Numbered from the stretch's first letter, positions 27,007-36,955 are shown. The stretch: DNA of 64,000 nt from an uncultured Verrucomicrobiota bacterium (GCA_903910585.1 CAIWAH010000154.1:1-64000); one strand, 5' to 3'. Notes: generated by a model from the letters alone, not told the origin. Numbers and translations: made by a program.

Positions 27007-30000
27007 TCAGTTGCCGGCCAGATACGCCAGCAAATCGCGAAGTTCGCGCTTTGTCAGCAGCTCACCAAACCCCTCCGGCATGCCGCTCAAACCCTTCTCG
27101 CGGCTGGCGATCTCCGCCTTCTTCACCTTTACCAATCCGTCTTCGGGGGAATTGATTTCGAGGATGTCTCCCGATTCGGACTTGATCACCCCGGCGTAGG
27201 CGTTGCCGTTTTTGAGGTTCACCAGGACCGTTTCAAAACCTTGGGCAATGGCGGCATTCGGGAAGAGGATGGACTGGAGCACGTAATCCAGACCCTTCTT
27301 GGCGGCCAGACCGGTCAACTCCGGGCCAACCTCACCGCCTTCGCCCCCAACCTTGTGGCATCGCAGGCAGCTGACCTCAGCCTTTTCGAAGAAGACCTTT
27401 TTGCCGTCTTCCGCATTTCCGCCTGCGAGGGCCACTTTCCAAGGTGTGGCATCATAGTCCGACTTCTTGGCATTCGCCGCCGACCACTTTTCCAGCAACG
27501 CCTTCAGGGACGGGCGCGCCGCCGCCGCGTCCAGCACGTCCAACTGAAGCTCGGCGGGCACCTTTCCGGCCAGCAGGTCGGTCAACCACTTGCCGACCAG
27601 ATCGTCCGCGGCTGCCCCGGAAACTTTCGCGAGGGCCGACAACGCGTTTTGCTTTTCGGAGACTGATCCCGACGCGAGGACACTCGCCAGTTTGGCGGTC
27701 GGATCCGCGGGGGCAGCGCCGGTCGCGGCGGCCGCGACCGGAGGAGCATCCACCGACAGCTTCAGCGCGGCCTTCCGCAGGAACTCCTCTTCGTCGTTCT
27801 GCGCAGCGGCAAGGGCGGGCGCGTATTCGGGAGTCTGAAGTTTCGAGAGGGCGGTGAGCGCGGTGGCACGGCTCCGTGCTGTCGCGTCCTTGTTGGCCAC
27901 CAGTTTGGCCAGTGCGGCCGAAGCGTCCTTGACTCCCAGTTCTCCGGCGGCGGTGGCCGCGGCTTGGCGCACGCGTTCCGGCGCGGCGGCCAGCAGTCCG
28001 TTGACGACCGGCTTCACAGCTTCGCCGGGCACCGTTGCATTGCGGGCAAATGCCGTCGGACGCCAGAGGCCGGAAATGCGGTCGCGGCCACCGTTCTTGG
28101 GCCAGGCCGCGAGGGATTCGAGAGCCTCCGCACGTTGGACTTCGCTCCCATTGTCCCGGGCGGCGAACTCGGCGAGCGCCTTCGCGGTGTTCTTGGTGCC
28201 GAAACGGTAGTTGGCGTTCACCACCCGCCGCACGAGGGCGTCGTTTTTGGCGTCGAGCGGTTTGGCGATGAGCGCGGCGAGATTCTCCATCGCGCCGGGG
28301 ATGGGCTCATCGTTGATGGCGCGGGCCGCTTCGGTGACCAGCTTCGGATTGGCGTCGCCGAGGAAGACGGAAATCTCGTTCCGCTGAAGCCGGCGCATCG
28401 CGAGCAGTGCTCCCATGCGCATGGAATCATTGGCGTCCGCGGCGGCGACTTGGAGGGCATCGAAGTCATTGCACGCGACAAGCGCGGTTACCGCCGCGTG
28501 CCGGACATGCGGATCCTTGTCGGCGTTCGCCTTGAGCACGGAAACGATCGCGGGCATCGCCTCACGTCGGCCGAGTTTGCCCAAGGCGATCGTGCCGAGG
28601 GCCTGAACATGGGCGTCCGTATCCGTCGAGAGCTTCACGAGCGCATCGAAGCCGGCCGGATACTTCGCGTCGCCCAGCACGCGCGCGACGTTGGCGCGGA
28701 CGTGGTGGTTTGGGTCGCCGGCGAGACCGATGACCGTTTCGAGCGCGTCGGACTTGGCCCCGCGGGCGGTGGCCTTGGTGGCATGCGCAATCTGGCCAAG
28801 TCCCCAAATCGAGTGGAGGCGGGCGTGCAGACTGGACGAGGACTTCGCGAGTTTTGCCAACGCACCGGTCTGCTTCTCACCGCGGCCGGCGAGTTCAAAC
28901 TGGGCCGTCTGGCGAACCCGGTAATTCGCATGGGCGAGCAGCTTCAGGAGTTCGCCGTCCTTCTTCGCGGAGAAGTCGGAGGCGAGCAGCTTCTGGGTCT
29001 CCTTCACGATCGGTGCGTTGACCGTGTTCGGATCGAACATGCGGTAGATGCGGCCCTTGCCGACCGGTTCCCAGCCGTCCACCCAGTCGAGCACCCAGTA
29101 GGCGCCGTCGGGTCCCCACGTGCCGTCGGTCGCCTCGACGGACCAGACCATCTTCTTGTCCTCAACGATCTCGAAGCTTGCGCCCTTGGGCTGATGCTTG
29201 AACTGCATGATGCCCGAGCCGCTGCCGCTGCCGCGAAAATCGCACAGCGTGAAGGTGCCCTGCCATTCCGCGCCCAGGCCGGTGCCGGGGTAGTAGGCAT
29301 TGCCGCTGGGACCAGCTGTGATGTTCTTGATCGGCGGCGTGATGTAGGCCGGGTGGGACTCGTTTTGCGGGGCCCACATCTTCTCCATGTTCCACGGGCC
29401 GCGGGGCATCGGGGCGTCGGAACGTTCGATGAACTGCCAGCCGATGCGCCAGCCGCTGTCGCCGCCTTCGATCAGATAGGTCCAGCGGGCCTGGTCGCCG
29501 CCGTCGGAATTGTTGTCACCGGTGAAGAGGTTGCCCCATTCGTCGAAGACCAGTTCCTGCGGATTGCGGAGGCCCTTGTAGATCATCTCGATCTCCGAGC
29601 CGTCGGCATTGCAACGGAACACGGCACCGCAGTCGGGCGTGCCGACCTCGCCGTTCGGGGTTTTTAGCACGGAGGCCCGGTCGCCGATGCTGAAGTAGAG
29701 CTTTCCGTCCGGTCCCCACGTGAGGCCGTGCAGGTCGTGTCCGAGGAAGCCGACGCGGATGCCGTGGCCGTAGCTGATGCTGCGGCGCGCATCGGCGAGC
29801 CCGTCGAGGTTTTCGTCCCGGAGGTGCCATACGTTCGGGATGTTGGCGAAATAAACGTCCTTGCCCCGGGCCAGCACGCCGGACGCGACACCGTCGAGCG
29901 GCGTGGCGAAATTCTCGGCGAACACCTTCGAGATCGTGGCCTTGCCCGCACCGGTTTCATCGCGGAGATAACGGACGCGCTCGGTGTTCTTGTAATAGGC

Positions 30001-30405
30001 CTTCATGCCTTCCTCACCGAGTTGACGTTTCATCATCGCGAGGCGGTCGTCCACCGAACGGCAGGCCAGATCCTCGTCGAGCCACGGCATGATGCCCCGG
30101 ATATCGGGCACACCGCGCCAAGCCCGGAACGATTCCGCGACGAACACCCGGCCGTCGTTGGCGATGTCGAAGGCGACCCCGTGCGCGACGTCCGGTTCGG
30201 TGGCCCAAAGCTCGACCTTCCAGCCGGGCGGCACCTGGAACCGCTTGATGTTCTTTTCGCCCTCGTCGGAACGGGCCGCGACCTTGGGAGCCTCGAAGCT
30301 GCCCTGCGGCCCGAGCTTGTGCTGGGCAAAGGCGCTGTTGGCGGCGGAAAGGGTAAGTGCGCCGAGCACGGCACGGCGCAGCAATGTGCGGACGGAATCA
30401 GGCAT
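27007..30405 (-). CDS. PVC-type dehydrogenase with HEAT repeats and C-terminal cytochrome c (copy 1)
   Basis: About 1132 aa from the ATG at 30405 (MPDSVRTLLRR, signal peptide ending AFAQ). The N-terminal half is a soluble-dehydrogenase beta-propeller (FQVPPGWKVELWATEPDV, LHGLTWGPDGKLYFSIGDR, GLRNPQELVFDEWGNLF-type blocks). The middle is Ala-rich HEAT-like repeats. The C-terminus carries one heme motif, CLRCH at 1013-1017 in GKKVFFEKAEVSCLRCHKVG, followed by the PVC heme-domain pattern GPELTGLAAKK. This architecture is almost confined to Planctomycetota and Verrucomicrobiota. It is 75 bp downstream of a second, different copy. Substrate unknown; sugars or alcohols are plausible. Confidence 0.92.
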   Translation of the reverse strand: MPDSVRTLLRRAVLGALTLSAANSAFAQHKLGPQGSFEAPKVAARSDEGEKNIKRFQVPPGWKVELWATEPDVAHGVAFDIANDGRVFVAESFRAWRGVPDIRGIMPWLDEDLACRSVDDRLAMMKRQLGEEGMKAYYKNTERVRYLRDETGAGKATISKVFAENFATPLDGVASGVLARGKDVYFANIPNVWHLRDENLDGLADARRSISYGHGIRVGFLGHDLHGLTWGPDGKLYFSIGDRASVLKTPNGEVGTPDCGAVFRCNADGSEIEMIYKGLRNPQELVFDEWGNLFTGDNNSDGGDQARWTYLIEGGDSGWRIGWQFIERSDAPMPRGPWNMEKMWAPQNESHPAYITPPIKNITAGPSGNAYYPGTGLGAEWQGTFTLCDFRGSGSGSGIMQFKHQPKGASFEIVEDKKMVWSVEATDGTWGPDGAYWVLDWVDGWEPVGKGRIYRMFDPNTVNAPIVKETQKLLASDFSAKKDGELLKLLAHANYRVRQTAQFELAGRGEKQTGALAKLAKSSSSLHARLHSIWGLGQIAHATKATARGAKSDALETVIGLAGDPNHHVRANVARVLGDAKYPAGFDALVKLSTDTDAHVQALGTIALGKLGRREAMPAIVSVLKANADKDPHVRHAAVTALVACNDFDALQVAAADANDSMRMGALLAMRRLQRNEISVFLGDANPKLVTEAARAINDEPIPGAMENLAALIAKPLDAKNDALVRRVVNANYRFGTKNTAKALAEFAARDNGSEVQRAEALESLAAWPKNGGRDRISGLWRPTAFARNATVPGEAVKPVVNGLLAAAPERVRQAAATAAGELGVKDASAALAKLVANKDATARSRATALTALSKLQTPEYAPALAAAQNDEEEFLRKAALKLSVDAPPVAAAATGAAPADPTAKLASVLASGSVSEKQNALSALAKVSGAAADDLVGKWLTDLLAGKVPAELQLDVLDAAAARPSLKALLEKWSAANAKKSDYDATPWKVALAGGNAEDGKKVFFEKAEVSCLRCHKVGGEGGEVGPELTGLAAKKGLDYVLQSILFPNAAIAQGFETVLVNLKNGNAYAGVIKSESGDILEINSPEDGLVKVKKAEIASREKGLSGMPEGFGELLTKRELRDLLAYLAGN

Positions 30406-30480
30406 AAAGGACGCGGGACGATATGGCGGACGCCTTCCGACGCAAGGCGCGGCTTTGTCCGCCCGAAATCCCACCTCCGT

Positions 30481-33400
30481 TCAGCGCCAGCGCACGTCTT
30501 TCACGAACCGGAGCAGATCGGCCAGCTCCTGCCGGGACAACTGCTCGTCGAGGCCGCCCGGCATCACGCTGACTGTGCCTGGACGGAGATCCTCGATTTC
30601 GCCCCGGCGAAGGCGCTGAAGTGCGCCGGGACCGGTCTGGAGGTGAACTTCCTCGGGCGATTCGTGCTTCACGAGCCCGTTGACTTGGTCGCCACCCTTG
30701 AGCGTGACCAAGGTCGGCTCGTAGCTGCGGACGAAACTGGCACTCGGGAAAACGATGGCCTCCAGCAGGTCGCGCTCGGTCCGGACCTCACCGATCTTCG
30801 TCAGCTCGGGGCCGACGTCGCCGCCGAGATAGCCGATGCGGTGACACGCAGAGCACGCCGCTTTGGGCCCATTGAAGACGGCCTGGCCGCGCCGCTGATC
30901 GCCGCCGAGTTTCTGCAGTTCGGCGAGCAGGGAATCCAGCTTGGCCGCCTGTTTGGCGGCGTCCGCATCCAGCGTCGCCAGGAACGCTTCCGCCGACTTC
31001 TGGACCGCAGGCGGAAACTTCGCGAAGTGCGGCTTCAGCTGGCTGGGGTGAAGGGCCTTCGCGCTTTTGGCCTGCCCAAGCGTTTCGACCAGGCGCAGGC
31101 CTAGCGACTCATCCCCGCCGGCATCAAAGGCGCCCAGCAGGCGGTTGAGCTCCAGCGGACCGGCGGTGGGAATCAACTTGAGCACGGCGGTCAATTGGGA
31201 GCCTTCCAGTTTGGACCGGGCCAGCACACCGGCGGCGGCGGAACGCAGGGCAGGGGGAAGCTCGGGCGCCAACTGCGACTCGGCGAAGGTGAACTCCGTC
31301 TCGCCGAGGGCGGCACCTCCCGGCAGCGCGGCGAGCGCATCGAGCCGCTGGCCGGCGGCCAAAGACTTGGTGGTGGCGATTTTTCTCAGGGCGGCTTGCA
31401 GGGCGGAGTCCCCGTTCAGCCCCCGGGTCGCCCGAATGGCGGCGCCCAGCAGAGCGGGCTGTTCGAGCGCCTTGCGGACGGCTACCTTCCAAGCTGCGGG
31501 CGCTTCCTTGGAACTCGCACCGGCCATGGCGTCGAGGGCCGCCTGACGCGTTGCCACGGCGAATCCGTCCTCTGTGACCAGGTCAGCCAAAACCTGCCGG
31601 CCGACATCGTGGTGGGTAAGCAGGTGCAGTTGCCCCCGCAATCGCTCAAGATGCTCCGGTGCGGCATTCGGGGCCTTGAGCTGATTGAGAAACCAGCTGG
31701 CGAGATCACCGCCCCATTCCGGATGCCGGCCAAGAATCCACAGAGCCGCGGTGCGGAGGCGCTCATCGCCGGAGGTGACGAAGCGGACCACTTCGCCCGG
31801 CTTCAGCCCGCCGTTGGGCATCTGGTCGAGCGCGATCAGGGCCGACCGTTGGTTGATGGCCTGACTGTGATTGAAGCCCATGCGGGTGGTTTCCGGATGG
31901 GCGATCTCGATCAGCGCCATGATCGCGGAATGCTCAAGGAACGGATCGTTGCCGGCCGACTTGGCCGGTTCGTTCTGGAACGGATTGAAGGCCATCATCG
32001 CCATCTGCCCGACCGCGGTGCGACCGAAGGCCTCAAAGGCGACCCGCAGCGTGGGCGGATTGGTCTGACTGAGTTCGCCCGCTACCACGCCCATCGCCGG
32101 CGAAATGCGGAAGGTGGCGATGGCCTTGAGCGCCGTGCGGATCACCGTATCGTCCGTTTCGGTGCGGAAGAGGTTGGCAATGGTTCGCTTGGCCGCGAGA
32201 TCGTTGATCTGGGCGAGGGCCCACACCGCGTTGCGGCGGACATCCGGCGAGGCGGCCTTCAACTGGACCTGGAGCAGGGGCAGGGCATTGGTGCCCATGG
32301 CCGCGAGCATCTGCGTCGCCCGATTGCGAACCACGGGCCGGTCGTCGCCGAGGCGGTTGGCGATCTGGGCGATGGCCCCTTCACCCCAGTTGGCATTCAG
32401 GCCGCGGGGATCTTCGGGCGGCGTGGCGCCGGTTTTGCGGATCCGGTAAATGGCGCCGAGCACATCCGGCTTGGCCAGCTGGGAACTGGGGCAACACAGG
32501 CGATACCACCCGCCGGTGTCCACCACGAGCAGGCTGCCGTCGGCATCTTCCAGCACGTCGGTCGGATGGAAATCCACGTCTTCGCAGGTCAGGAAATCGT
32601 AGTCTTCCGATCCAAACGAGGCCCCGTTGAAGTGCAGCACGTGACGGGTGACCCGGTGCAGGTTGAACGTGGTGGCGAACAGGTTGTCGCGATACTCGGT
32701 TCCCCACACTGAACCCTCGTAGCGGGTCAGTCCGCATTCGGCGGCCGGCCCGGCCTGATAGAACGGGTGCAGCAGGTCGGGTCCGGTCCGTCTGACGCGG
32801 CCGTCCGTGAGCACGTCGTTCACCTTGCCGTAGATGCCCCCGTAAACAGCATGGGCGATGCCGTCGCGGAAACCAGGCTCGCTGAAGTCGATGAAGGTGC
32901 TCGTGAACAGCGCCTCGCCTTCCGGCGTGAAGGCCACCTCCACCGGGTTGTCCATGCCGCCGGACATGATCACGTCCAGACCGCTGCCGTCGGGGCGCAT
33001 CCGGTATATGTGGGCGGCGCGGTCCTTGAGTTCCGTGCCGTTGCCCAGTTTGTGGGTCTGTTCGGAAAACGCGCCCTTGGTCCAGTAAATGAAACCATCG
33101 GGGCCCAGATACGGACCGTGGATGTCATTGGCGCATCCGGTCAGGGTGCCGCCCTTGAACCATTCCTCGCGCTGTTCGGCCTTGCCATCGCCGTCGGCGT
33201 CCCGGAACCGCCAGATGCTCGGTGGGGCGGCCACATAAACCCAACCGTCATGCCACAGGCAGCCCTGCGGGAACATCACTTTGTCGGCGAACTCGGTCGC
33301 GGCATCGAACACGCCGTCGTTGTCCCTGTCCTCCAGCCGCACGATCCGGGAGCCGGGATGTTTCAGCTGTTCGGACGGCGCCTCGTTCGAGCCGTCGGAC

Positions 33401-33591
33401 TCGGTGACATAGAGCCGGCCCAGATCGTCAAAGCTCGCGCTGATGGGCCGCGCAACCAGGTTCGTGCCGGTGACCCGCTGCACCGTGAATCCGTCCGGCA
33501 CGGTGAATTTGCGGCCTTCGAGGGTGAAGTCGGCGGCGAGCACGGGACCGGACGCCAGCGCGGCCGCGACCAACACACGGGAAAACGTCAT
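30481..33591 (-). CDS. PVC-type dehydrogenase with HEAT repeats and C-terminal cytochrome c (copy 2)
   Basis: 1036 aa with a signal peptide ending PVLAAD. The propeller region shows RLEDRDNDGVFDAATEFAD, DADGDGKAEQREEWF and GTLTGCANDIHGPYLG. HEAT-like repeats follow, then CSACH at 913-917 (NGPKAACSACHRIGYLGG) and VGPELTKIGEVRTERDL. It differs from copy 1 in propeller details and has no long Ala-rich stretch, so the two likely have different substrates. Both are on the minus strand, 75 bp apart, with copy 2 upstream. Confidence 0.92.
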   Translation of the reverse strand: MTFSRVLVAAALASGPVLAADFTLEGRKFTVPDGFTVQRVTGTNLVARPISASFDDLGRLYVTESDGSNEAPSEQLKHPGSRIVRLEDRDNDGVFDAATEFADKVMFPQGCLWHDGWVYVAAPPSIWRFRDADGDGKAEQREEWFKGGTLTGCANDIHGPYLGPDGFIYWTKGAFSEQTHKLGNGTELKDRAAHIYRMRPDGSGLDVIMSGGMDNPVEVAFTPEGEALFTSTFIDFSEPGFRDGIAHAVYGGIYGKVNDVLTDGRVRRTGPDLLHPFYQAGPAAECGLTRYEGSVWGTEYRDNLFATTFNLHRVTRHVLHFNGASFGSEDYDFLTCEDVDFHPTDVLEDADGSLLVVDTGGWYRLCCPSSQLAKPDVLGAIYRIRKTGATPPEDPRGLNANWGEGAIAQIANRLGDDRPVVRNRATQMLAAMGTNALPLLQVQLKAASPDVRRNAVWALAQINDLAAKRTIANLFRTETDDTVIRTALKAIATFRISPAMGVVAGELSQTNPPTLRVAFEAFGRTAVGQMAMMAFNPFQNEPAKSAGNDPFLEHSAIMALIEIAHPETTRMGFNHSQAINQRSALIALDQMPNGGLKPGEVVRFVTSGDERLRTAALWILGRHPEWGGDLASWFLNQLKAPNAAPEHLERLRGQLHLLTHHDVGRQVLADLVTEDGFAVATRQAALDAMAGASSKEAPAAWKVAVRKALEQPALLGAAIRATRGLNGDSALQAALRKIATTKSLAAGQRLDALAALPGGAALGETEFTFAESQLAPELPPALRSAAAGVLARSKLEGSQLTAVLKLIPTAGPLELNRLLGAFDAGGDESLGLRLVETLGQAKSAKALHPSQLKPHFAKFPPAVQKSAEAFLATLDADAAKQAAKLDSLLAELQKLGGDQRRGQAVFNGPKAACSACHRIGYLGGDVGPELTKIGEVRTERDLLEAIVFPSASFVRSYEPTLVTLKGGDQVNGLVKHESPEEVHLQTGPGALQRLRRGEIEDLRPGTVSVMPGGLDEQLSRQELADLLRFVKDVRWR

Positions 33592-33664
33592 GCCGCGGAT
33601 GTTGGCGGGAATGCCCGGACCGCAAAGAAAATTTCCGCCGCCGCCGTTCGCCGGTTTCGGGGGT

Positions 33665-34456
33665 TCAGAGCGGCAGTTTGGGGGCGCCGTTGTGAAAGCG
33701 CCGGAGGTCCACGTCGCCCGCCTTCACGGTCTGGCTTTGGATCCACGGCGGCAGCTTGCCAATGCGCCGGGAATCGGCGGAGACCAGTTTCCAGCTTTCC
33801 GCGTGTCCGTCGGCGAAACTCAGCGTCAGGGCCCCGGCATGACGGACACCCGGGAAATCCACCCACAGCCATTCGCCCGGCTGGGTGACCACAAAACGGG
33901 CGTTCTCGATGCTGTTTTCGTGCTCGTCGAGAAAGACGTAGGCCTGGCTAGGGGACGGCGTGACAATCTGGCTGAGCTTGTGCCAGCAGGATCGGTCCCG
34001 CGGATCGGGGGTGTCGTTCATGTAGGCATTCATCGAGACACTGCGGGAGCGGCGGACCTTGCCCCGATCAAGGACCGTCGAATTGTCCGCCGGACACTTG
34101 TAGATCCCGACGGAGCGGTTGTAGGGGAACAGCAGTCCCTTCTGGAGGTTGGTGGTGGTCAGGTCGGTGTAGGCGTTGCCGACCACCCAGGTGCGGGCGG
34201 TGGCATTGGCCCCCTGCCGGCCACCGGTAAGAATGGTTTCGTTGGGCGGCAGGTCGTCCCGGAAATCATCCGCGTAGAGCAGCCAGGCGAGATTCAGCTG
34301 GCGGTAGTTGCTCAGGCACTGCGTCTGCGATGCCTTGCTCTTCGCCTTGCTCAGCGCGGGCAACAGCATGCCGGCAAGGATGGCGATGATGGCGATGACG
34401 ACGAGCAGTTCGATCAGCGTGAAGCCCCGCCCATGGCTGTGCTTTCCCAAGCCCAT
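33665..34456 (-). CDS. Prepilin-type secreted protein (type IV pilin-like N-terminus, H-x9-DG tail)
   Basis: 263 aa from the ATG at 34456 ([11 protein letters not shown]). The prepilin cleavage motif [20 protein letters not shown] is ideal: Gly before the cleaved Phe and Glu at +5. The rest has the verrucomicrobial H-x9-DG pattern ([18 protein letters not shown]) and an ADN motif region (KCPADNST). Such proteins are numerous in PVC genomes and may form pseudopili. No prepilin peptidase is nearby. The palindrome at 34510-34527 lies 54 bp upstream. Confidence 0.9.
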   Translation of the reverse strand: MGLGKHSHGRGFTLIELLVVIAIIAILAGMLLPALSKAKSKASQTQCLSNYRQLNLAWLLYADDFRDDLPPNETILTGGRQGANATARTWVVGNAYTDLTTTNLQKGLLFPYNRSVGIYKCPADNSTVLDRGKVRRSRSVSMNAYMNDTPDPRDRSCWHKLSQIVTPSPSQAYVFLDEHENSIENARFVVTQPGEWLWVDFPGVRHAGALTLSFADGHAESWKLVSADSRRIGKLPPWIQSQTVKAGDVDLRRFHNGAPKLPL

Positions 34457-34509
34457 GATTGGAACCCTAAACCCGGCAGACGGAGGGAGGAAGCCCGGGA
34501 ATGGGCCAG

Positions 34510-34527
34510 CCATGAAAAGTTTCATGG
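34510..34527. promoter_or_regulatory. Operator-like palindrome upstream of the prepilin gene
   Basis: CCATGAAA-AG-TTTCATGG is a perfect 8-bp inverted repeat with a 2-bp spacer. Its size and spacing would suit a dimeric helix-turn-helix regulator. It lies 54-71 bp upstream of the prepilin start. No regulator is encoded nearby. Confidence 0.4.
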
Positions 34528-34638
34528 ATTACTGCCGACGTGGACGTGCTACCGGGAGACATTGCCACCGGATACGGACTAGAGGTGAATCTGAGCGTGG
34601 GGCAGGGGAGCGGTAATGGCTCTGCGGAAGGGCTGAAG

Positions 34639-34713
34639 TGGTGCCAGGGGGGAGAATCGAACTCCCGACCAAGGGCTTATGAGTCCCCTGCTCTACCGCT
34701 GAGCTACCCTGGC
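34639..34713 (-). tRNA. tRNA-Met (CAT)
   Basis: Minus strand, 75 nt with encoded CCA (plus TGG at 34639-34641). Acceptor GCCAGGG pairs with CCCTGGC. The anticodon arm GGGGA-CTCATAA-loop-GCCCT (one wobble-like pair) gives CAT. The paired first base and loop are those of an elongator rather than initiator; a lysidine-modified tRNA-Ile2 cannot be excluded by sequence alone. Confidence 0.9.
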
Positions 34714-34826
34714 GCAAAAAAGCGGGCGGATAGATAGATTCGGCCCGCGGATGGGGCAAGCCGTTTCTCGGCGGGGTTAACCGCCGCGAATACAGTTCCC
34801 GACGGTCGGACGCGAAGTGGGGTGGT

Positions 34827-35270
34827 TCAGTGCGGCTGACTGGACGGCGACTGCAGGCCAGTGGCGATTTGCTTCAGCGTTTCGTCCCGGACACCGAGCG
34901 AGGCGAACAGGCGGGCGACTTCGAGCGCACCGTCCGACTTGCCGGCACGGGCCAGCCACAGCGCGGCTGCCGCAGCGTAGCGGTCGCGAGCGGAGGGGGA
35001 CGCAATTTCCCGAATGGCCCGGGAGGTCACGGCCGACTCGCCGGCGGCACCCGCGTCGGCAGCCAGTTTTCCCAACGCCTCGTCGCGGGAACTGAGCGAG
35101 GCAATCTCCAATGCCGCGGTCAGCTGGACTTCGAATTCCCTGCTGCTGGCCGCCGGCGAAGCGGTTGCCGGCGGGACTGGTGCCGCGGATTGACCGGGTT
35201 CCTCGCGCTGGCAGCCGGCCAAGAGGAAGAGCGACAGGGCACCGGCCAGGAACCGCAGCGGGGAATTCAT
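34827..35270 (-). CDS. Small lipoprotein with helical repeats
   Basis: 147 aa from the ATG at 35270. The lipobox LLAGC puts the lipidated Cys at position 20. A Pro/Ala-rich linker follows, then two or three similar helical units (ALEIASLSSRDEALGKLAAD, IREIASPSARDRYAAAAALW, ARLFASLGVRDETLKQIATG), which look like degenerate TPR or HEAT repeats with a shared S/R-D spacing. No known family is recognised. It is divergent from the oxidoreductase at 35475. Confidence 0.7.
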   Translation of the reverse strand: MNSPLRFLAGALSLFLLAGCQREEPGQSAAPVPPATASPAASSREFEVQLTAALEIASLSSRDEALGKLAADAGAAGESAVTSRAIREIASPSARDRYAAAAALWLARAGKSDGALEVARLFASLGVRDETLKQIATGLQSPSSQPH

Positions 35271-35474
35271 TTTCCGAAGCTTGCTGCGGAAACATCGGCC
35301 GCGCCAACTTGAACTTCCTGACCCTGGGGACGGGGCGCATCCGCCATTGCCCTCCGCTGGTCTGAGTTGAGAGACGCGTCGCAGCGTGGTGCGGGCGGAC
35401 CCGGAACGCCCCGTTCGTGGGCGTGACTTAAAACTGAATTCGCCGCAGGCTGTGCCCCACAATCTCCATTTCCA

Positions 35475-36503
35475 ATGAGCAAGAAGTTCAACGTCGGCGT
35501 CATCGGCCACGGCTGGGTCGCCACCGCGCACATCCCGGCGATCAACGCCACCGGCAAGGCCCAGGTCACCGCGATCTACAGCTCGCGCCCGCTCGATGAT
35601 GCCGAGCTGAGCGCGAAATACGGCTCACCGGTGAAGGGCTACAATGACCTGGGGAAAATGCTGGCCGATCCCTCGATCGACGTGGTCACGGTGTGCAGTT
35701 ATCCGTTTGACCACTCCAAGCAGGTCATCGCGGCAGCCAAGGCGGGGAAACACCTGATCATCGAGAAGCCGCTGGCGCTTTCTTGGAAGGACTGCCTGGC
35801 AATGGACCGGGCGATTCGTGAGGCGGGGGTGAAGACGTGCGTGTGCTTCGAGTGCCGCTGGTCCAGCCAGTTCTTGGCGACCAAGGCGGTCATCGACCAG
35901 GGCCTGCTGGGCGAACTGCATTACGGCGAGATCGACTACTATCACGGCATCGGACCGTGGTATGGGCAGTTCCGGTGGAACACCCGCAAAGACGCGGGCG
36001 GCAGTTCGCTGCTGACGGCCGGTTGCCACGCGCTGGACGCCCTGCTGCTGTGCCTCGGCAATGACGTCGCGGAGGTCACGAGCTACGACACCAAGTCGTC
36101 CAGCAGGCTGTTTGAGCCCTACGAATACACGACCAGCAGCGTCACGATCGTGAAGTTCAAGAGCGGCAAGATCGGCAAGTGCGCCGCGGTGGTGGACTGT
36201 CTCCAGCCCTACTACTTTCACACGCACCTGTGTGGCAGCGAGGGCAGCCTGCTCGACAACCGCTTTCACTCCCAGAAGCTGCACACGAACAAGGCGAGAT
36301 GGAGCGAACTGTCCATGAAGATGCTGGATTCGGGCGACGTGAGCGATCACCCCTACCAGACCCAGTTTGACGCGTTCTTCACCGCGCTGGCAGCCGGCAG
36401 GGAAATGCCGCTGACCAGTTTCCGGGACTCGCTGAAGACGCACGAGGTGATCTTTGCGGCCGACAAGTCCGCAAAAACCGGCAAGCCGGTGAAGTTGGGC
36501 TGA
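35475..36503 (+). CDS. Gfo/Idh/MocA family oxidoreductase
   Basis: 342 aa. The N-terminal Rossmann fold carries GVIGHGWVATAHIPA at about 8-22 and the family signature EKPLA at 97-101 (LIIEKPLALS). The catalytic-type His appears in YYHGIGPWYG and GGSSLLTAGCHALDALL, typical of sugar or inositol dehydrogenase-like members. It binds NAD(P) and probably oxidises a sugar. It stands alone, upstream of the cystatin-like gene. The substrate is not predictable. Confidence 0.93.
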   Translation: MSKKFNVGVIGHGWVATAHIPAINATGKAQVTAIYSSRPLDDAELSAKYGSPVKGYNDLGKMLADPSIDVVTVCSYPFDHSKQVIAAAKAGKHLIIEKPLALSWKDCLAMDRAIREAGVKTCVCFECRWSSQFLATKAVIDQGLLGELHYGEIDYYHGIGPWYGQFRWNTRKDAGGSSLLTAGCHALDALLLCLGNDVAEVTSYDTKSSSRLFEPYEYTTSSVTIVKFKSGKIGKCAAVVDCLQPYYFHTHLCGSEGSLLDNRFHSQKLHTNKARWSELSMKMLDSGDVSDHPYQTQFDAFFTALAAGREMPLTSFRDSLKTHEVIFAADKSAKTGKPVKLG

Positions 36504-36526
36504 ACCGGTCCCGGCGTCCGGCGGCA

Positions 36527-36545
36527 GCCGCCGGATCGGTGCCAC
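36527..36545 (+). other. Intercistronic GC hairpin
   Basis: TCCGGCGG-CAG-CCGCCGGA is a perfect 8-bp stem with a 3-base loop in the 56 bp between the oxidoreductase stop and the cystatin-like start. No T-run follows, so it is more likely an mRNA processing or stability element than an intrinsic terminator. Confidence 0.4.
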
Positions 36546-36559
36546 CGAGTTGAAATGTC

Positions 36560-36940
36560 ATGAAGATTTCGTCCATCGCCCTGGTGGCGGTCGTCCTTTC
36601 GGTGAGTGGCGGTTGCCAAAACGATCGCCGCGTTTCACCGGAACCGGCGGTCCAACGCGCCGAAGTGGCCGGTGGTTATTCCGAAGTCGATGTGAGTGAC
36701 CCCGGAGTGATTCGGGCGGCGAAATTCGCGGTGCAAGCCCGGGGCGACACCATGCCGGGCTCCCGCTTGGGCCTTCACCGGATTGTTTCCGCCCAGCAAC
36801 AGGTCGTCGCCGGACTCAACTACCGATTGGTGCTGGAGTTGAACGAGAACGGCTCTCCGCGGACCGCCGAGGCGACCGTCTGGTGGCAGTCGTGGAATAC
36901 TGCGGAGCCTTATCGGCTGACCGCGTGGTCCTGGAAGTGA
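36560..36940 (+). CDS. Cystatin-like lipoprotein
   Basis: 126 aa. A lipobox SVSGGC gives a lipidated Cys at 19. The mature part follows the cystatin plan: a conserved N-terminal Gly pair (VAGGYSEVD, 38-39), a long helix (VIRAAKFAVQA), the first inhibitory loop QVVAG at 81-85, which is the defining cystatin motif, and a second hairpin near EPYRLTAWSW. Cystatins block papain-like cysteine proteases; bacterial members are rare and mostly periplasmic or surface lipoproteins. Whether it inhibits a protease is unknown, but all contact elements are there. Confidence 0.75.
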   Translation: MKISSIALVAVVLSVSGGCQNDRRVSPEPAVQRAEVAGGYSEVDVSDPGVIRAAKFAVQARGDTMPGSRLGLHRIVSAQQQVVAGLNYRLVLELNENGSPRTAEATVWWQSWNTAEPYRLTAWSWK

Positions 36941-36955
36941 TCCGCCGCAGTTGGG

